Assembly: GCA_030052745.1 (NCBI GenBank)
Contig: JANBVO010000001.1
Span: 1,798,001-1,862,000 of the forward strand
Length of the DNA stretch: 64,000 nucleotides
Direction of reading: 5' to 3'
From: Pleurostoma richardsiae
Lineage: Eukaryota > Ascomycota > Sordariomycetes > Calosphaeriales > Pleurostomataceae
The notes under the pieces were generated by a model, which worked only from the letters and a program-made list of their open reading frames with translations, ran no database searches and had not been told where the DNA came from. The position numbers were made by a program, and so were the translations under genes. Positions 32,317 through 42,445 of the stretch are shown piece by piece (within the stretch, counting starts at the first letter, position 1; each line of letters starts with the position of its first letter).

Positions 32317-33456
32317 ATGTCTTCCAGAGGAGGAAGCAGCAGCAACAACAGCAGAGGATCAGACAGCAGAGGTCGAGGCGGTGGCCGTGGCCGTGGAGGT
32401 GGACGTGGAGGCAGAGGTGGTGGCCGCGGTGGCCACCCGTTCTTCAGGAAGCATGTCTCCGCCGCGCGCCAGGGCCTCGTCGACATCTCCAAGGAGACCC
32501 GGGCGGTCCTCCCCGGCATCCTCAGGGATCTCCCGCACCTCCACGCCGACGAGTCCGAGCTCTGGTCGCTCGACGCCCTCGCGCCCCTCAGCCCCTCGAA
32601 CTGCCCCAAGCACCCTAGGAAGGCAGTCGTCAAGGTCGTCAACGAGGACAGCTACAACGCCGCGCTGCAGCTCGCCCAGGCCGCCGGTTCCTCCACTCCG
32701 CAGCAGTCACAGCAGCAGCTGCAGACCACCCCAGCCAGCGCGCGCGTCGCCGTCCTCAACCTCGCCTCCGATAAGAATCCCGGCGGCGGCTGGCTGACCG
32801 GCGCCATGGCCCAGGAGGAGGCCCTGTGCTACCGGTCCTCGCTGGCCCTCAGCTTGCACAAGCGCTACTACAAGCTGCAGTCGCTGCAGGGCATCTACAC
32901 GCCGGACGTCGTCATCATCCGGTCCGCCGTCTCGAGCGGCCACGCCCTGCTCCTGGGCACCCCCGGCTTCGCCAGCCCCGCCGACCTGCCCGTCGTCAGC
33001 GTGCTCAGCGTCGCGGCCCTGCGGCGGCCCGAGAGGCGGAGCGTGTCTGCCGCCGGAGCTGAGGAGGGCGAGGAGCCCGAGGGTCCCGAGGAGCCAGTGG
33101 AGGGAGAGGAGCAGACGACGACGCCGGAGGACGAGGAGAAGGAGAAGGCGGCGGCGAAGGCCGGAGGGAAGGAGGTCTTCGCCCGCGCGCAGGACCGCGA
33201 CCTGACCAAGGCCAAGATGCGGCTCTGCCTGCGCATGGCGGCCGCCAAGGGCCACGACCTGCTGGTGCTGGGCGCCCTGGGCTGCGGCGCCTTCAAGAAC
33301 CCGACCGAGGACGTGGCGGCGTGCTGGGCCGAGGTGCTGCGCGAGCCCGAGTTCCAGGGCGGCTGGTGGAGGGAGATCTGGTTCGCCGTGTACGACCGGA
33401 AGCGCGAGGGGAACTTTGAGGTGTTCGAGCAGGCGCTGGGAGGGCTGGAGGTCTGA
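32317..33456 (+). CDS. Bacterial-type poly(ADP-ribose) glycohydrolase with RGG-rich N-terminus
   Basis: A single exon of 379 aa, starting at the ATG in ATCATCATGTC. Residues 4-42 are an RGG/Gly-Arg-rich tail. The catalytic part follows the microbial-type PARG family (DUF2263). It has NLASDKNPGGGWLTGAMAQE with the PARG signature GGG-x7-QEE at residues 156-168, where the last Glu is the expected catalytic acid. It ends with the macrodomain phosphate loop LVLGALGCGAFKNP at about 314-327. An acidic insertion of some 50 residues (about 248-295) sits between these blocks. Such enzymes cleave ribose-ribose bonds of poly(ADP-ribose). The RGG tail could bind RNA or poly(ADP-ribose), by inference. All signature residues are present, so activity is plausible. 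It is convergent with the transporter gene. Confidence 0.92.
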   Translation: MSSRGGSSSNNSRGSDSRGRGGGRGRGGGRGGRGGGRGGHPFFRKHVSAARQGLVDISKETRAVLPGILRDLPHLHADESELWSLDALAPLSPSNCPKHPRKAVVKVVNEDSYNAALQLAQAAGSSTPQQSQQQLQTTPASARVAVLNLASDKNPGGGWLTGAMAQEEALCYRSSLALSLHKRYYKLQSLQGIYTPDVVIIRSAVSSGHALLLGTPGFASPADLPVVSVLSVAALRRPERRSVSAAGAEEGEEPEGPEEPVEGEEQTTTPEDEEKEKAAAKAGGKEVFARAQDRDLTKAKMRLCLRMAAAKGHDLLVLGALGCGAFKNPTEDVAACWAEVLREPEFQGGWWREIWFAVYDRKREGNFEVFEQALGGLEV

Positions 33457-33908
33457 AGGGCAGCAAGCTCTTGAGGGCTGTGAGACTATGCTGGGCTTCA
33501 GGGCCCTCCAAGGCACAGTTTGGGGGTGCTACTACGTTATGATGCGCAGGATGGCTATGGACACTTGACGATGGAACTTCTTTTGCTGCGACGACTAGCT
33601 ATGGTACACATGATACCCCTGATATCCCCGAACAGTACGAGTTGTTAAGCGGAGAGCTACCTCGTACCCTTTAGCGACGTTGCTTTCCCCCTATGCTTCA
33701 GCCTTTATCGCGGCTCACTGTACACTTTTTCTCTGCGCGCAGTACAATAGGTACCTAGTTCAGTGCCAAAGGACCCTCTATTCCGAGCCTCTTCGGCGGG
33801 GTATCTCGATTACATTAAGGAAATAGGTCCGAGATATGACGCTTGCCTGATGATGCTTTCCCCCTTCCAATGCTGCTTTCTTCTTCCTTCTCTCTTCAAT
33901 GATTCCTA
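33457..33908. other. Convergent 3' intergenic region
   Basis: About 0.45 kb between the PARG and transporter 3' ends. It holds one TAGGTACCTAG word at 33748-33758. Nothing else is seen. Confidence 0.5.
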
Positions 33909-35966
33909 TTAATCTTCCCGCTCGGACTTATGCTCATGGGCCACGCTCTCCTCCACCGGCCCCGTCGGTATGAAGTCCCCATCCAGCGTTACCACGTTCT
34001 CCTCGACGCTCCGGCGCAGCAGGCCCGTCTCCTCCCCGCCGCCGTCCTCGGCGTCCGCGTCGACGTCGCTCCCGCTGTTGCTGCTCGACGACGTGGCCCC
34101 CGCCGCGTCGATCACCTCGTGGCCGTGGTGCACGTCCCTCTGCGCGTCCTCGCGCATCTTGGCGATCTTGATCCAGTTGTACGACACGATGGCGCCCAGG
34201 GTGATGAACAGCCCGGAGATGTTGATGGGCGTCAGCTTGTCGTCGAAGACCAGCGCCGCCGCCGAGATGGTCACGACCTCCTTGAAGATGCCCGCGATCG
34301 ACAGCGTCACCACCGACGTCCGCTGCAGCAGCGCGAACTCGGACGCCGTCATCAGGAAGGCGATAGTCCCCGGGAAGATGACCAGCAGCGGCGCCACCAT
34401 GACGCCCCACTCGGCCGCCAGGCCCTTCAGCCCCTCGACGAGCGCGCCGAAGCCCTCGACGGGCACCGCTATGCAGATGAGGGTGAGGAACATGACGGGC
34501 GCGAGGAAGAAGATGCTGGAGAACGGGTTGGAGGTGGCCGGGTTGCGCAGCAGCAGGATCTGCGTCAGGCCCCAGCGGAAGCCGGAGAAGAAGGCCGCCG
34601 ATATGACCAGCACAAAGCCGCCGAGCTTGAACTCGACCTCTCCGGCGACCATCATGACGACGCCCATAGTCATAGTGGCAATAATGGCGACGAGTTTCCA
34701 CGTGGGGGTCTCGAGGCGGAAGAGGAAGGCGAAGATGAGCACGAAGGCTAGGGAAGAGGATTTACACATGGCTGAGAAGAATGTCAGCTGAGCCCAGGGG
34801 AAGCGAAAAGTGCGATACCGATAAGGAGAAGAGAAGGTATCCTTACTATAAAATGTGAGGGTGATAAACTTTAAGGATGTGTTCCCCAAACCAATATCGA
34901 GCCCCGTGGCAGCGCCACAGGGACCAATTCGTGTCAAGTAGAAGATCTTGGTCATGAGCGGTGCCTGCGTCTCCGGCTCATGTCTGGACTGGCCGAGATC
35001 TGACCTATGGCGTGCAGGAGATTTGGGCCGTAGTGATGGTATGAAATACAGGACCAAAGAAGCCAGAGTGAACTGGACGATCATGTGTATCGCTGTCGTG
35101 AACAGAGGAAAAGGAAAGTTGAGTTTCTCGTCGTCGAACATCCACTTGTTGTACTGCGTTGCCCAATGTCAGCAAACCGGATTGAACGGACAAGGAGAGC
35201 TCAGAAGGGATGTGCTTACCAGAGAAATCGACAGCGAAAAGAGGTACCAGAGGACGATCAGGGACCCATTCAACACCAGCTTCTTCACCACGTTCTGGTC
35301 TGCTTCTTTCCGCTCCTCGTCCGTGATATTGGTGTTATTATCTCTTACGATTCGCTGGTCTAGCAGGGTGTTCCGCCGCCTCCTCTTCTGCTTCCTTCGC
35401 CTGTCCTTCTTGGTCAGACCGGTCTCCTCGTCATCGTGCAGGTCCTCGTCCGAGACGCTGCTGTCGTCAGCTAGCAGCGGATCCGTTCCGCTGCGAAGTC
35501 CGGCCTCGTCCCCGCTCTCCTCCTCGATCTTGGGCTCGTCGTGGTGTAGCCCGGACGAGTGGTCACGCCGCACCGACTGGCCTCTAGCCCGGCCGTTGCC
35601 GGGAGAGGCGGCGCCGTTGAGCGGGTTCATGAGGCTGCTCCGCCGCCGGCGGTGGCCGGCAGGGGCAATGGGGTCCATCTCGATATCCTCCGCGTAGTAA
35701 CTCGTGCTGGAAGAGGGCCCAGCATCGGCGGACGTGGCGACGGAGGTGTCCAAGCGCAGGGGCCTTTGCTGTGCTGCCGGTGCTGCTGGTGCTGGTGCTG
35801 AAACGGATGTGGACGCCGGCGGACCTGCTGCTGACGGTGCTGCTGCTGAGGGACGTGAGGACGAGCCGGAAGGAGGGCTGGGCAGGCGCTGCTGGTATGG
35901 AGGTTGCGGTGACGGGGCAGAATCGGGCGGTGGCGGAACGGGAACGGGGGAAGAAGGAGGAGGCAT
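33909..35966 (-). CDS. Triose-phosphate transporter family protein (SLC35-like)
   Basis: Predicted 638 aa in three exons (35966-35220, 35153-34847, 34771-33909), with introns of 66 and 75 nt. The first 225 residues are hydrophilic and probably disordered (Pro/Ser/Ala-rich, then acidic and Arg-rich). The drug/metabolite-transporter domain follows, with about ten membrane segments. It has LYNKWMFDDEKLNFPFPLF at the first junction, GLDIGLGNTSLKFITLTFYT, and MCKSSSLAFVLIFAFLFRLE across the second. These are diagnostic of the TPT/DUF250 group related to human SLC35C2. The C-terminal 90 residues are an acidic cytosolic tail. Members carry nucleotide sugars or phosphorylated metabolites in the Golgi or ER. 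The substrate here is unknown. Confidence 0.9.
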
Positions 35967-37507
35967 TGTTTTATGTGGTCTCGTGCGCTCCTCTGCTCAT
36001 CATTGTCACGGCCTGCAGGTTCGTCAAAGGTCCGCTAGCTAGGGTGTGCGCTTGTTGGTGGTCCGTCCGGCTGGCCGGGGGGCTTCATTGCTCAGGGTGC
36101 GTTTCCAACACGTCGATGGCTTGCGCGCACAAGATGAGATGTGGGCCGCTTGGCGGCGCGTGAGGGCGTCTTACTGGCCTCGCTTAGTCGAGAGGAGCTT
36201 CCGATGCGCCCCTAAGAAGCACCAGCAGCCCCTAGGAACCCCTGCTCCCTCGGAACCCTGAGGGCGGTCAGGCACTGGCACGGCAGTCGTCCGGCACCAA
36301 AAGGCCGGTGCTGCTCATGGCCTCATGCGGACTCTTCCCCAGGATCTAAAAGGCCCCTATTCGACGGCCCGAAATACATGTACGGAGTATTATTAGGAGC
36401 GCTTAAAACACAATTGCGGTGTGTTTCTCAGGTGCCTTTGTTTGGATCCGGGCTCGCTATTCAGTCTTCAGGCGTCGACACCGCGAATTGCATCCCGACA
36501 TCAATTTCTACTCTGGATTTCCATCCTCACAGTGTTACTAATGATACCAGAATCCAGACGTAACTCGCGTTTGACTAGACCGTGCCTCTCTAGCTGGGTA
36601 CGGCAGGCAAGTGAACAATGGAATGAGGATGATCAGCTCTCACGCGTCTCTTGCGGGGAGATCGAGTCTACACTGTACACTACTGTAGAGCATGACTTAG
36701 ACAAGCGGAGTGGCTGGGCTGATCCCTTCCTTGGCTTGGTCGGTCAGTCAGGTGGCCCGGTGGCTTAGAGCCCGAAGTGATGACAGCCAAGAACGAACCG
36801 TCAGCAGGCAGAGGGGACGCTATCGACAGAAGTACGGAGTACGCGCGCAATGATGTCAAAGAACCGGGACAGGCCGACGCGTCCGTTGACACATCAAAGC
36901 AGTATATCGAAGATTGCGCTGTCCATGATGATATATGTCTGGCCCGATGAGCAGGGGAACAGCGGCTTAACGACGTCGATCCAGCTTCCATCATTCTGGA
37001 TGCTCTCCTAACTGCCGGTCCCTGGTCCATCGCACAAGTCCGTTCTAGCTGGCTCTGATGTCAGAATAGCAGAAAAGTCACGCCGCAGGTGTGAATTGAT
37101 CGATATTTGAATCCAACTCAAGTTCACATTGTGCAGTGTACGGGATCATTATCAATATAGTCTCTTAAGCTTATTAAGCTGTGCCGCAGCAGAGAGAGAC
37201 AGAGCCACCTGAAACTGTTTCATTGTGTCCGTGCTGAAGCTCTTCAGTTCTTAACTCCGATGAGGCATCCATCCCGTATACGTTACTCACTGGTCTCCAA
37301 CTCCAAGAAGGCGGATATACAACTCACCTGCATACCCTCATGCAGGTCCTGACCAATGATGAGCTGGTCAGCTCCCAGTGCGCTTCTCGTTTAGTACGAC
37401 TCCAATTTCTTATGAACTATTCCCTCACTTCACTTGGCAGCCTTGGCTGAGTGACTTAAGCACGGTAAGGTTTTACATGTAAGCGGAAAGCAAGTTAAGT
37501 AGGTTGG

Positions 37508-37521
37508 TAGGTACCTAGGTA
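37508..37521. repeat. TAGGTACCTAGGTA short intergenic repeat
   Basis: A 14-bp copy of a short palindromic word (AGGTACCT core). Similar copies lie at 33748-33758 and 56614-56626, with related GGTACC-rich strings near 5510-5850. All lie outside coding sequence. Confidence 0.5.
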
Positions 37522-38067
37522 GGTATCAATACTATATTTCAAGAGAGTCCCCCGCCAATGATGGACGAATTGGCCGCGATGCTTCACCCTGAATGTGTGT
37601 TGCTTACTCATAAGCGGGCATCGACAAGAGAACGGAGCAGAAAGCAGCCATTCGGACCAGGCACTCGGAACAAAGCAAAGCTTCGGCGCGTGAGGTGGAT
37701 GAAAGCTCTGAGACATATTCCCGTATAGTAACGTGGTCGGCGTCTCGCGGCCGCCGACCTCACTTACCCCACGTCTGAACATGAGGTACTCCTGTACTAT
37801 AGAAAGTAGCTCAAATACATCCTCATGCCACAGAGCTCGCCTGGCTTCCTAACTTCCATCCTAACAAAGTAGATCGGCAACTCTCCATCCACACTGCTGA
37901 AATTGCTCAATTGCCTCACTCAAGGTCGATATTGAGACTTGAGGCCACCAGCATACTTACGGACAGCTCGGCACTGTAAGGTATCAATTCCCACTGTGAG
38001 CCGACGAGTCTCTCAGCAAGCCACGGCTAGACGTTGCGTACCTTAAATTTGATATCGTAAGAAACCT

Positions 38068-38074
38068 TATATAT
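38068..38074 (+). promoter_or_regulatory. TATA box of the GH15 gene
   Basis: TATATAT lies 127 bp upstream of the ATG at 38201. Confidence 0.4.
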
Positions 38075-38200
38075 GCGCTCATTTCCTCTGTATCAGCTAT
38101 CATAGATAGGCATTCTACTGTCTTCAACTCGCTTGCACACGGCTGACCGTTAGCTTCAGATACAGTGGCATTCTCGGCAGCCCTGAATCCCCGTCAAGCC

Positions 38201-40684
38201 ATGGCGGGCATCGGGGGCACCACGAACCAGACCGGCCCGTTACGGAGCCATACCGGGGGCTACCTTCCCATTGAGCACTATGGAATGATTGGGAACATGA
38301 GAACCTGTGCTCTAGTGGGTATGGATGGCAGCGTTGACTTCATGTGCTGGTAGGACCGTCCCGCTCCTCTTCCGGAAGTACCGGCGACTACATCTCATGG
38401 TGCTGAGCACTGGTCACGTTGGCCCGCTCGGCGATGGACCGTATCTCGAATCTCGCTGAACCTCATTTAGCTGACATCACCTCCTGATATAGGCCCGACT
38501 TTGACTCACCATCTGTATTCTGCCGACTGTTGGACAACGAGAAAGGAGGCTACTTCAGCATCGCCCCTCCTGCAGAGATCGCGTGCACCACCAAGCAGCA
38601 GTATCTGCCTTCATCCAACATTCTGCAGACACGCTACATCCATGAGGATGGCGTGGTTGATCTGGTAGACTTCTTCCCGCGCCCCAAGAGCACCGCCATC
38701 ATCTCCCGCGGCCTGAAGCAGACCGCCTTCCGCGAGGTCACCAAGGTCCAGGAGGAGCTGAAACGCTGGCTAGTGCGCCGCGTGGAGTGTATTCGTGGCC
38801 AGTTGTCGCTGGACGTCGAGATCTTCCCTGCGTTTGGCTATGCCCTGGAGCCGCATGTGACGACGATCCTACAGCCGATCCACGAGCCGGGTAACCCCCA
38901 TTCCAAGGCCGTCACTTTCCACAGCAAGAATGTCAAGATGCAGCTGGACGTCACTATCGACAAGGGCGAGGAGGACGTTGAGACCTGCCCCAGCGTCGTC
39001 TTCCGCAAGGAGATGCGTCCCGGGATGACCGGCGAGGGTGTCGTAGCTCACATTGTCATACAAGAGGGTCAGGCCGTCTCGTTCGTCCTTCGGGACGACA
39101 TTCCCAACCACAACACCGAGCACATCACCACGGCCATCCTGGACGAGAAGCAGCATGACACGCAGAGCTTCTGGTACAACTGGATTTCCAAGAGCAAGTA
39201 CAAGGGCAGGTGGCGAGAGGTCGTCAACCGGAGCCTGATGATCTTGAAGATGCTGACATACGAACCCACTGGGGCCATTGTTGCCGCGCCGACCTTCTCA
39301 GTTCCCGAGGAGATTGGCGGCCCTAGGTGCGTCACATTATGGCTACGTGATGAATCTCCAATGGATGAAGTTTGCTGACTTTCTTAGGAACTGGGATTAC
39401 CGCTTCTCCTGGGTTCGGGACTCCAGCTTCACAATCTATATCCTCCTCCGTATGGGTTTCACCGCCGAGGCGGACGCGTACATGGAGTTTATCAGCGAGC
39501 GGATTCTTAAATCTCGTACTCCCGACGGTGGCCTGCCTATAATGTTCACCATCCGCGGAGAGACCGAGATTCCAGAGATCGAGCTCACCCATCTCGCTGG
39601 ATACAGAGGCAGCCAGCCCGTGCGCATCGGCAACGGGGCCGCGTTCCACCAGCAGTTCGACATTTACGGCGAGCTCCTCGACGCCATCTATCTGAACAAC
39701 AAGTACGGCAAGCCCGTAACCTGGGATCAGTGGGTGAATGTGCGGCAACTGCTCGGTACGATACCCTGCCATGACTACCAAGGGGACGCTGTGCTAACCT
39801 TCTTGAAGACTACGTCTTAACTATAATGAATGGTAACACAGCTCTTTCTTTAGCCTTGTTGTTTCGTTGTTTTGCTGACGCCTCGCAGAACCCGACATGT
39901 CCATCTGGGAAGTGCGAAATAACAAGCAGCACTTCACTTACTCTAAGGTCATGCTGTGGGTAGCCTTCGACCGCGGGCTGCGCCTCTCCGACAAGAGGAA
40001 TCTGCCCTGCCCCAACCGGGTCAAGTGGCTAACTGCTAGAGACACTCTTTACGAGGAGATCATGGAACACGGTGAGTCGAACGCGAGACCGGCACTCAAG
40101 GATGTGTCTCTGACGCCTTTCGCAGGATACAACCGGGAGATGAAGTGCTTTGTGCAGAGCTATGAGAACCGCACCATGCTCGACTCGTCAATTCTCATAG
40201 CTCCGCTCGTCTTCTTCATCTCGCCCAACGACCCGCGTTTCCTCAACACCATGGACCGGATCCTGCAGCACCCGGAGAAGGGAGGCCTGACCAGCGCCGG
40301 GCTGGTCTACCGCTACGACACTGAGCTCTCCGAAGACGGTAAGCTAGAACCCTCCACTCCTTGCTCCTTCTCTATGTCCCCTGCAGCGTGCCGATGTTGA
40401 CTAACCCCCTCCCAGGCGTTGGCGGCCGCGAGGGCGCCTTCAGCATGTGCACCTTCTGGCTCGTGGAGGCGATGACGCGGGCCTCGGTCTACGAGCCGCG
40501 GTACCTGGTGCGCGCCATTAACCTGTTCGAGAACATGCTCGGCTTCTCCAACCACCTGTGCATGTTCTCCGAGGAGATCGCACGCTCCGGCGAGCAGCTG
40601 GGCAACACCCCGCAGGCCTTCAGCCACCTGGCGCTCGTCAGCGCCGCCTTCAACCTCGACCGGGTGACGGAGTTCCACCGGTGA
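38201..40684 (+). CDS. Glycoside hydrolase family 15 protein (glucoamylase/trehalase-like, intracellular)
   Basis: Predicted 679 aa in seven exons: 38201-38349, 38493-39326, 39388-39755, 39809-39832, 39889-40071, 40126-40338, 40416-40684. Each junction keeps frame, and exon 4 is only 24 nt. The N-terminal domain ([35 protein letters not shown]) is that of prokaryote-type GH15 and trehalase-like enzymes. The (alpha/alpha)6 catalytic domain shows [15 protein letters not shown]. The acid block is [20 protein letters not shown] and the base block is [16 protein letters not shown]. There is no signal peptide, so it differs from secreted starch glucoamylases. The substrate could be trehalose or an alpha-glucan. 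The stop at 40684 overlaps a good donor (GTGAGT at 40681); splicing to the CAG before 40883 would replace the last residues with about 14 others. Confidence 0.88.
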
Positions 40685-41260
40685 GTCTTGTTGCTCAGAG
40701 CTGTACCTGGGCTCGCTGTCCTCTCTCCCTTCTGCCCCGGGGGTGCTTGGTTCGTCGGAGAGGAAGAGGTGGGTGAGAGACCCGGCTTGGGTGGCTCGTC
40801 TGTCATACATGGGCGTGTCCCTCGTTCACGGGTTTAGAATGGGACCGGCTAGATAGATTGGTGGTGCATATTTCTGTTTCAGGTCCCTCGATTACAGAAC
40901 TGTGCCGAGTCTAACTCAGCGATAGCGTGGATGAGAGGTAGAAAGCAAATGTCATCGAGCGTCAAGCCGGGGCCTACCGCATTTTCGAACCACAGGGGTA
41001 GTATGCATGTAAGCTGTCCATCGAAGCATCGACCGACCTTCGCCTGGGCCAATTTATACGCCAGGAAGACAAAAGGTACAGGGTAAAGCTACGTTCTCAA
41101 TGCTGTTATTTGCCTGTCAACCATTTTGAGGTCTAATATTTATTCTCCGAATGCGGCACTAAACTGGGCCCAGTCGTAAGCAAGTAGGTATGGTATGCCC
41201 TTGCCTCTGCCGAAACGCCATGACACCAACAGCAGTAGTACATTTTCAACCCATCCCCGT
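40685..41260. other. Convergent 3' intergenic region
   Basis: About 0.58 kb between the GH15 and RBM42-like 3' ends. It includes a possible terminal GH15 exon (about 40883-40925) after a strong pyrimidine-AG acceptor. Confidence 0.45.
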
Positions 41261-42445
41261 TCAGCCAAGGATCCTCAGGCCATCCTTCGTCTTCTGCCCG
41301 GGCTTCACGACTCCGCCGCCCGCGGGACCCAGGTGCGGCTCGTACCCACCACCTCCCTCGCCTCTCCCAGCTCCGCCGCCGCCCTTCCTGTTCCTGTCCT
41401 TGTGGCCCTTGCCCCTGCCGTGGCGGTCGTCCCGCACGGACGCGGGCCGGATCTCGGTGGTGCTCTTCCGCACGACGACGGGGTGGCTCTGGATGTACTT
41501 GCCGTTCATCTCCTTGGCGGCCTGGAAGAAGTCGTCCGGGTCGCTGAAGCTGACGAAGCCGAAGCCCTTGGACTTGTTGGTGCGCTTGTCACGGACCACC
41601 TTGGCCTTCTGCACGCTCTTCCACTTGGAGAAGGCCTTGAGCAGCGACTCGTCCACCGTCTCGCCCGCCAGGTTGCCCACGAAGAGCCGCAGGTGCGACG
41701 GGTCCCACTCCAGCAGGCTGTCGTCCGCCCACTTCTTGCCCCCGCCCTCGCGGTAGACCGTCTTCTTCTTCTCCTGCGCGCTGCTCGCGGACGTCGCCTC
41801 GGCTGCGGCGGCCTTGGCAGCCGCTTCGGCGTTGTAGGTCGGCCCCGCGGACACGCCGTACTTGGTGGCCGTCGGCGCGCCGGTCGTCGAGCTGCCGCCG
41901 GCTGTCTTAGAGCCGGCGCCGGTGCCGTTCGCATCTGCGCTGGCCTCCTTGGGCAGATAAGCGCTCTGCCACTGCGCGATCTGGGCTGCCATCTCCGGGT
42001 CGTAGTTGGGATCGTGCCGGTCGAAGGGGTTTGCGGCCGCGGCTACTGCCGCCCCGGGCGCCGGGAATGGGTTGCGGATCTGAGGCGGCGTGCCGTACGC
42101 GCCTGTGCTGGCGGCGCCGTAGTAGGTCGCCTGTTGGCCGTAGTTCTGAGGATAGGCGCCATAGGAAGCTGCCGGTTGCTGGTAACCCCTTGCGCCTACG
42201 GAGGGTGCGGCAGAATAGGAGGGATACGCGGTCGTGGAAGCGCCATACTGAGGGGCGGACACCGGCGCGGTGCTGTAGCTTGGTGCGCTCGAGTAGGAGG
42301 ATGTGGATGGGTACGCTGCTGGCGCGGCGCTGAAGGTGGATTTGAAGCCCGACGAGCCTGCCTGGGATTGCGGTGGCCGAGGCGGCAGAGATGGATGTGA
42401 ACCGGCGGCGTTGTTCGCGACACCTGGTGGCCCCGGATAGGACAT
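41261..42445 (-). CDS. RRM RNA-binding protein, RBM42-like
   Basis: A single exon of 394 aa. Residues 1-140 are low-complexity (Pro, Ser, Ala, Tyr, Gln). A Lys/Ala-rich helix at about 205-240 precedes the RRM (about 250-330). The RRM has RNP2 LRLFVGNLA and RNP1 KGFGFVSFSD, with RDKRTNKSKGFGFVSF and EMNGKYIQSHPVVVRKS as the RBM42-type hallmarks. The C-terminal 60 residues are basic and Gly-rich (KGHKDRNRKGGGGAGRG). Metazoan RBM42 associates with hnRNP K, and the family is linked to pre-mRNA splicing. A nuclear RNA-binding role is inferred. The gene is intact and the start is the first ATG of the frame. Confidence 0.9.
   Translation of the reverse strand: MSYPGPPGVANNAAGSHPSLPPRPPQSQAGSSGFKSTFSAAPAAYPSTSSYSSAPSYSTAPVSAPQYGASTTAYPSYSAAPSVGARGYQQPAASYGAYPQNYGQQATYYGAASTGAYGTPPQIRNPFPAPGAAVAAAANPFDRHDPNYDPEMAAQIAQWQSAYLPKEASADANGTGAGSKTAGGSSTTGAPTATKYGVSAGPTYNAEAAAKAAAAEATSASSAQEKKKTVYREGGGKKWADDSLLEWDPSHLRLFVGNLAGETVDESLLKAFSKWKSVQKAKVVRDKRTNKSKGFGFVSFSDPDDFFQAAKEMNGKYIQSHPVVVRKSTTEIRPASVRDDRHGRGKGHKDRNRKGGGGAGRGEGGGGYEPHLGPAGGGVVKPGQKTKDGLRILG

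Larger units (their letters stand above)
35967..38200. other. Divergent intergenic region
   Basis: About 2.2 kb between the transporter and GH15 starts. It contains two TACGGAGTA words (36381-36389, 36833-36841), a 14-bp TAGGTACCTAGGTA element (37508-37521) and a TATA word at 38068-38074. No gene is supported. Confidence 0.45.

Noticed and set aside
41195-42400. 401-aa plus-strand frame over the RBM42-like gene
   Set aside because: It is an Arg/Gly/Leu-rich shadow with no domain, while the minus strand encodes a clear RRM.
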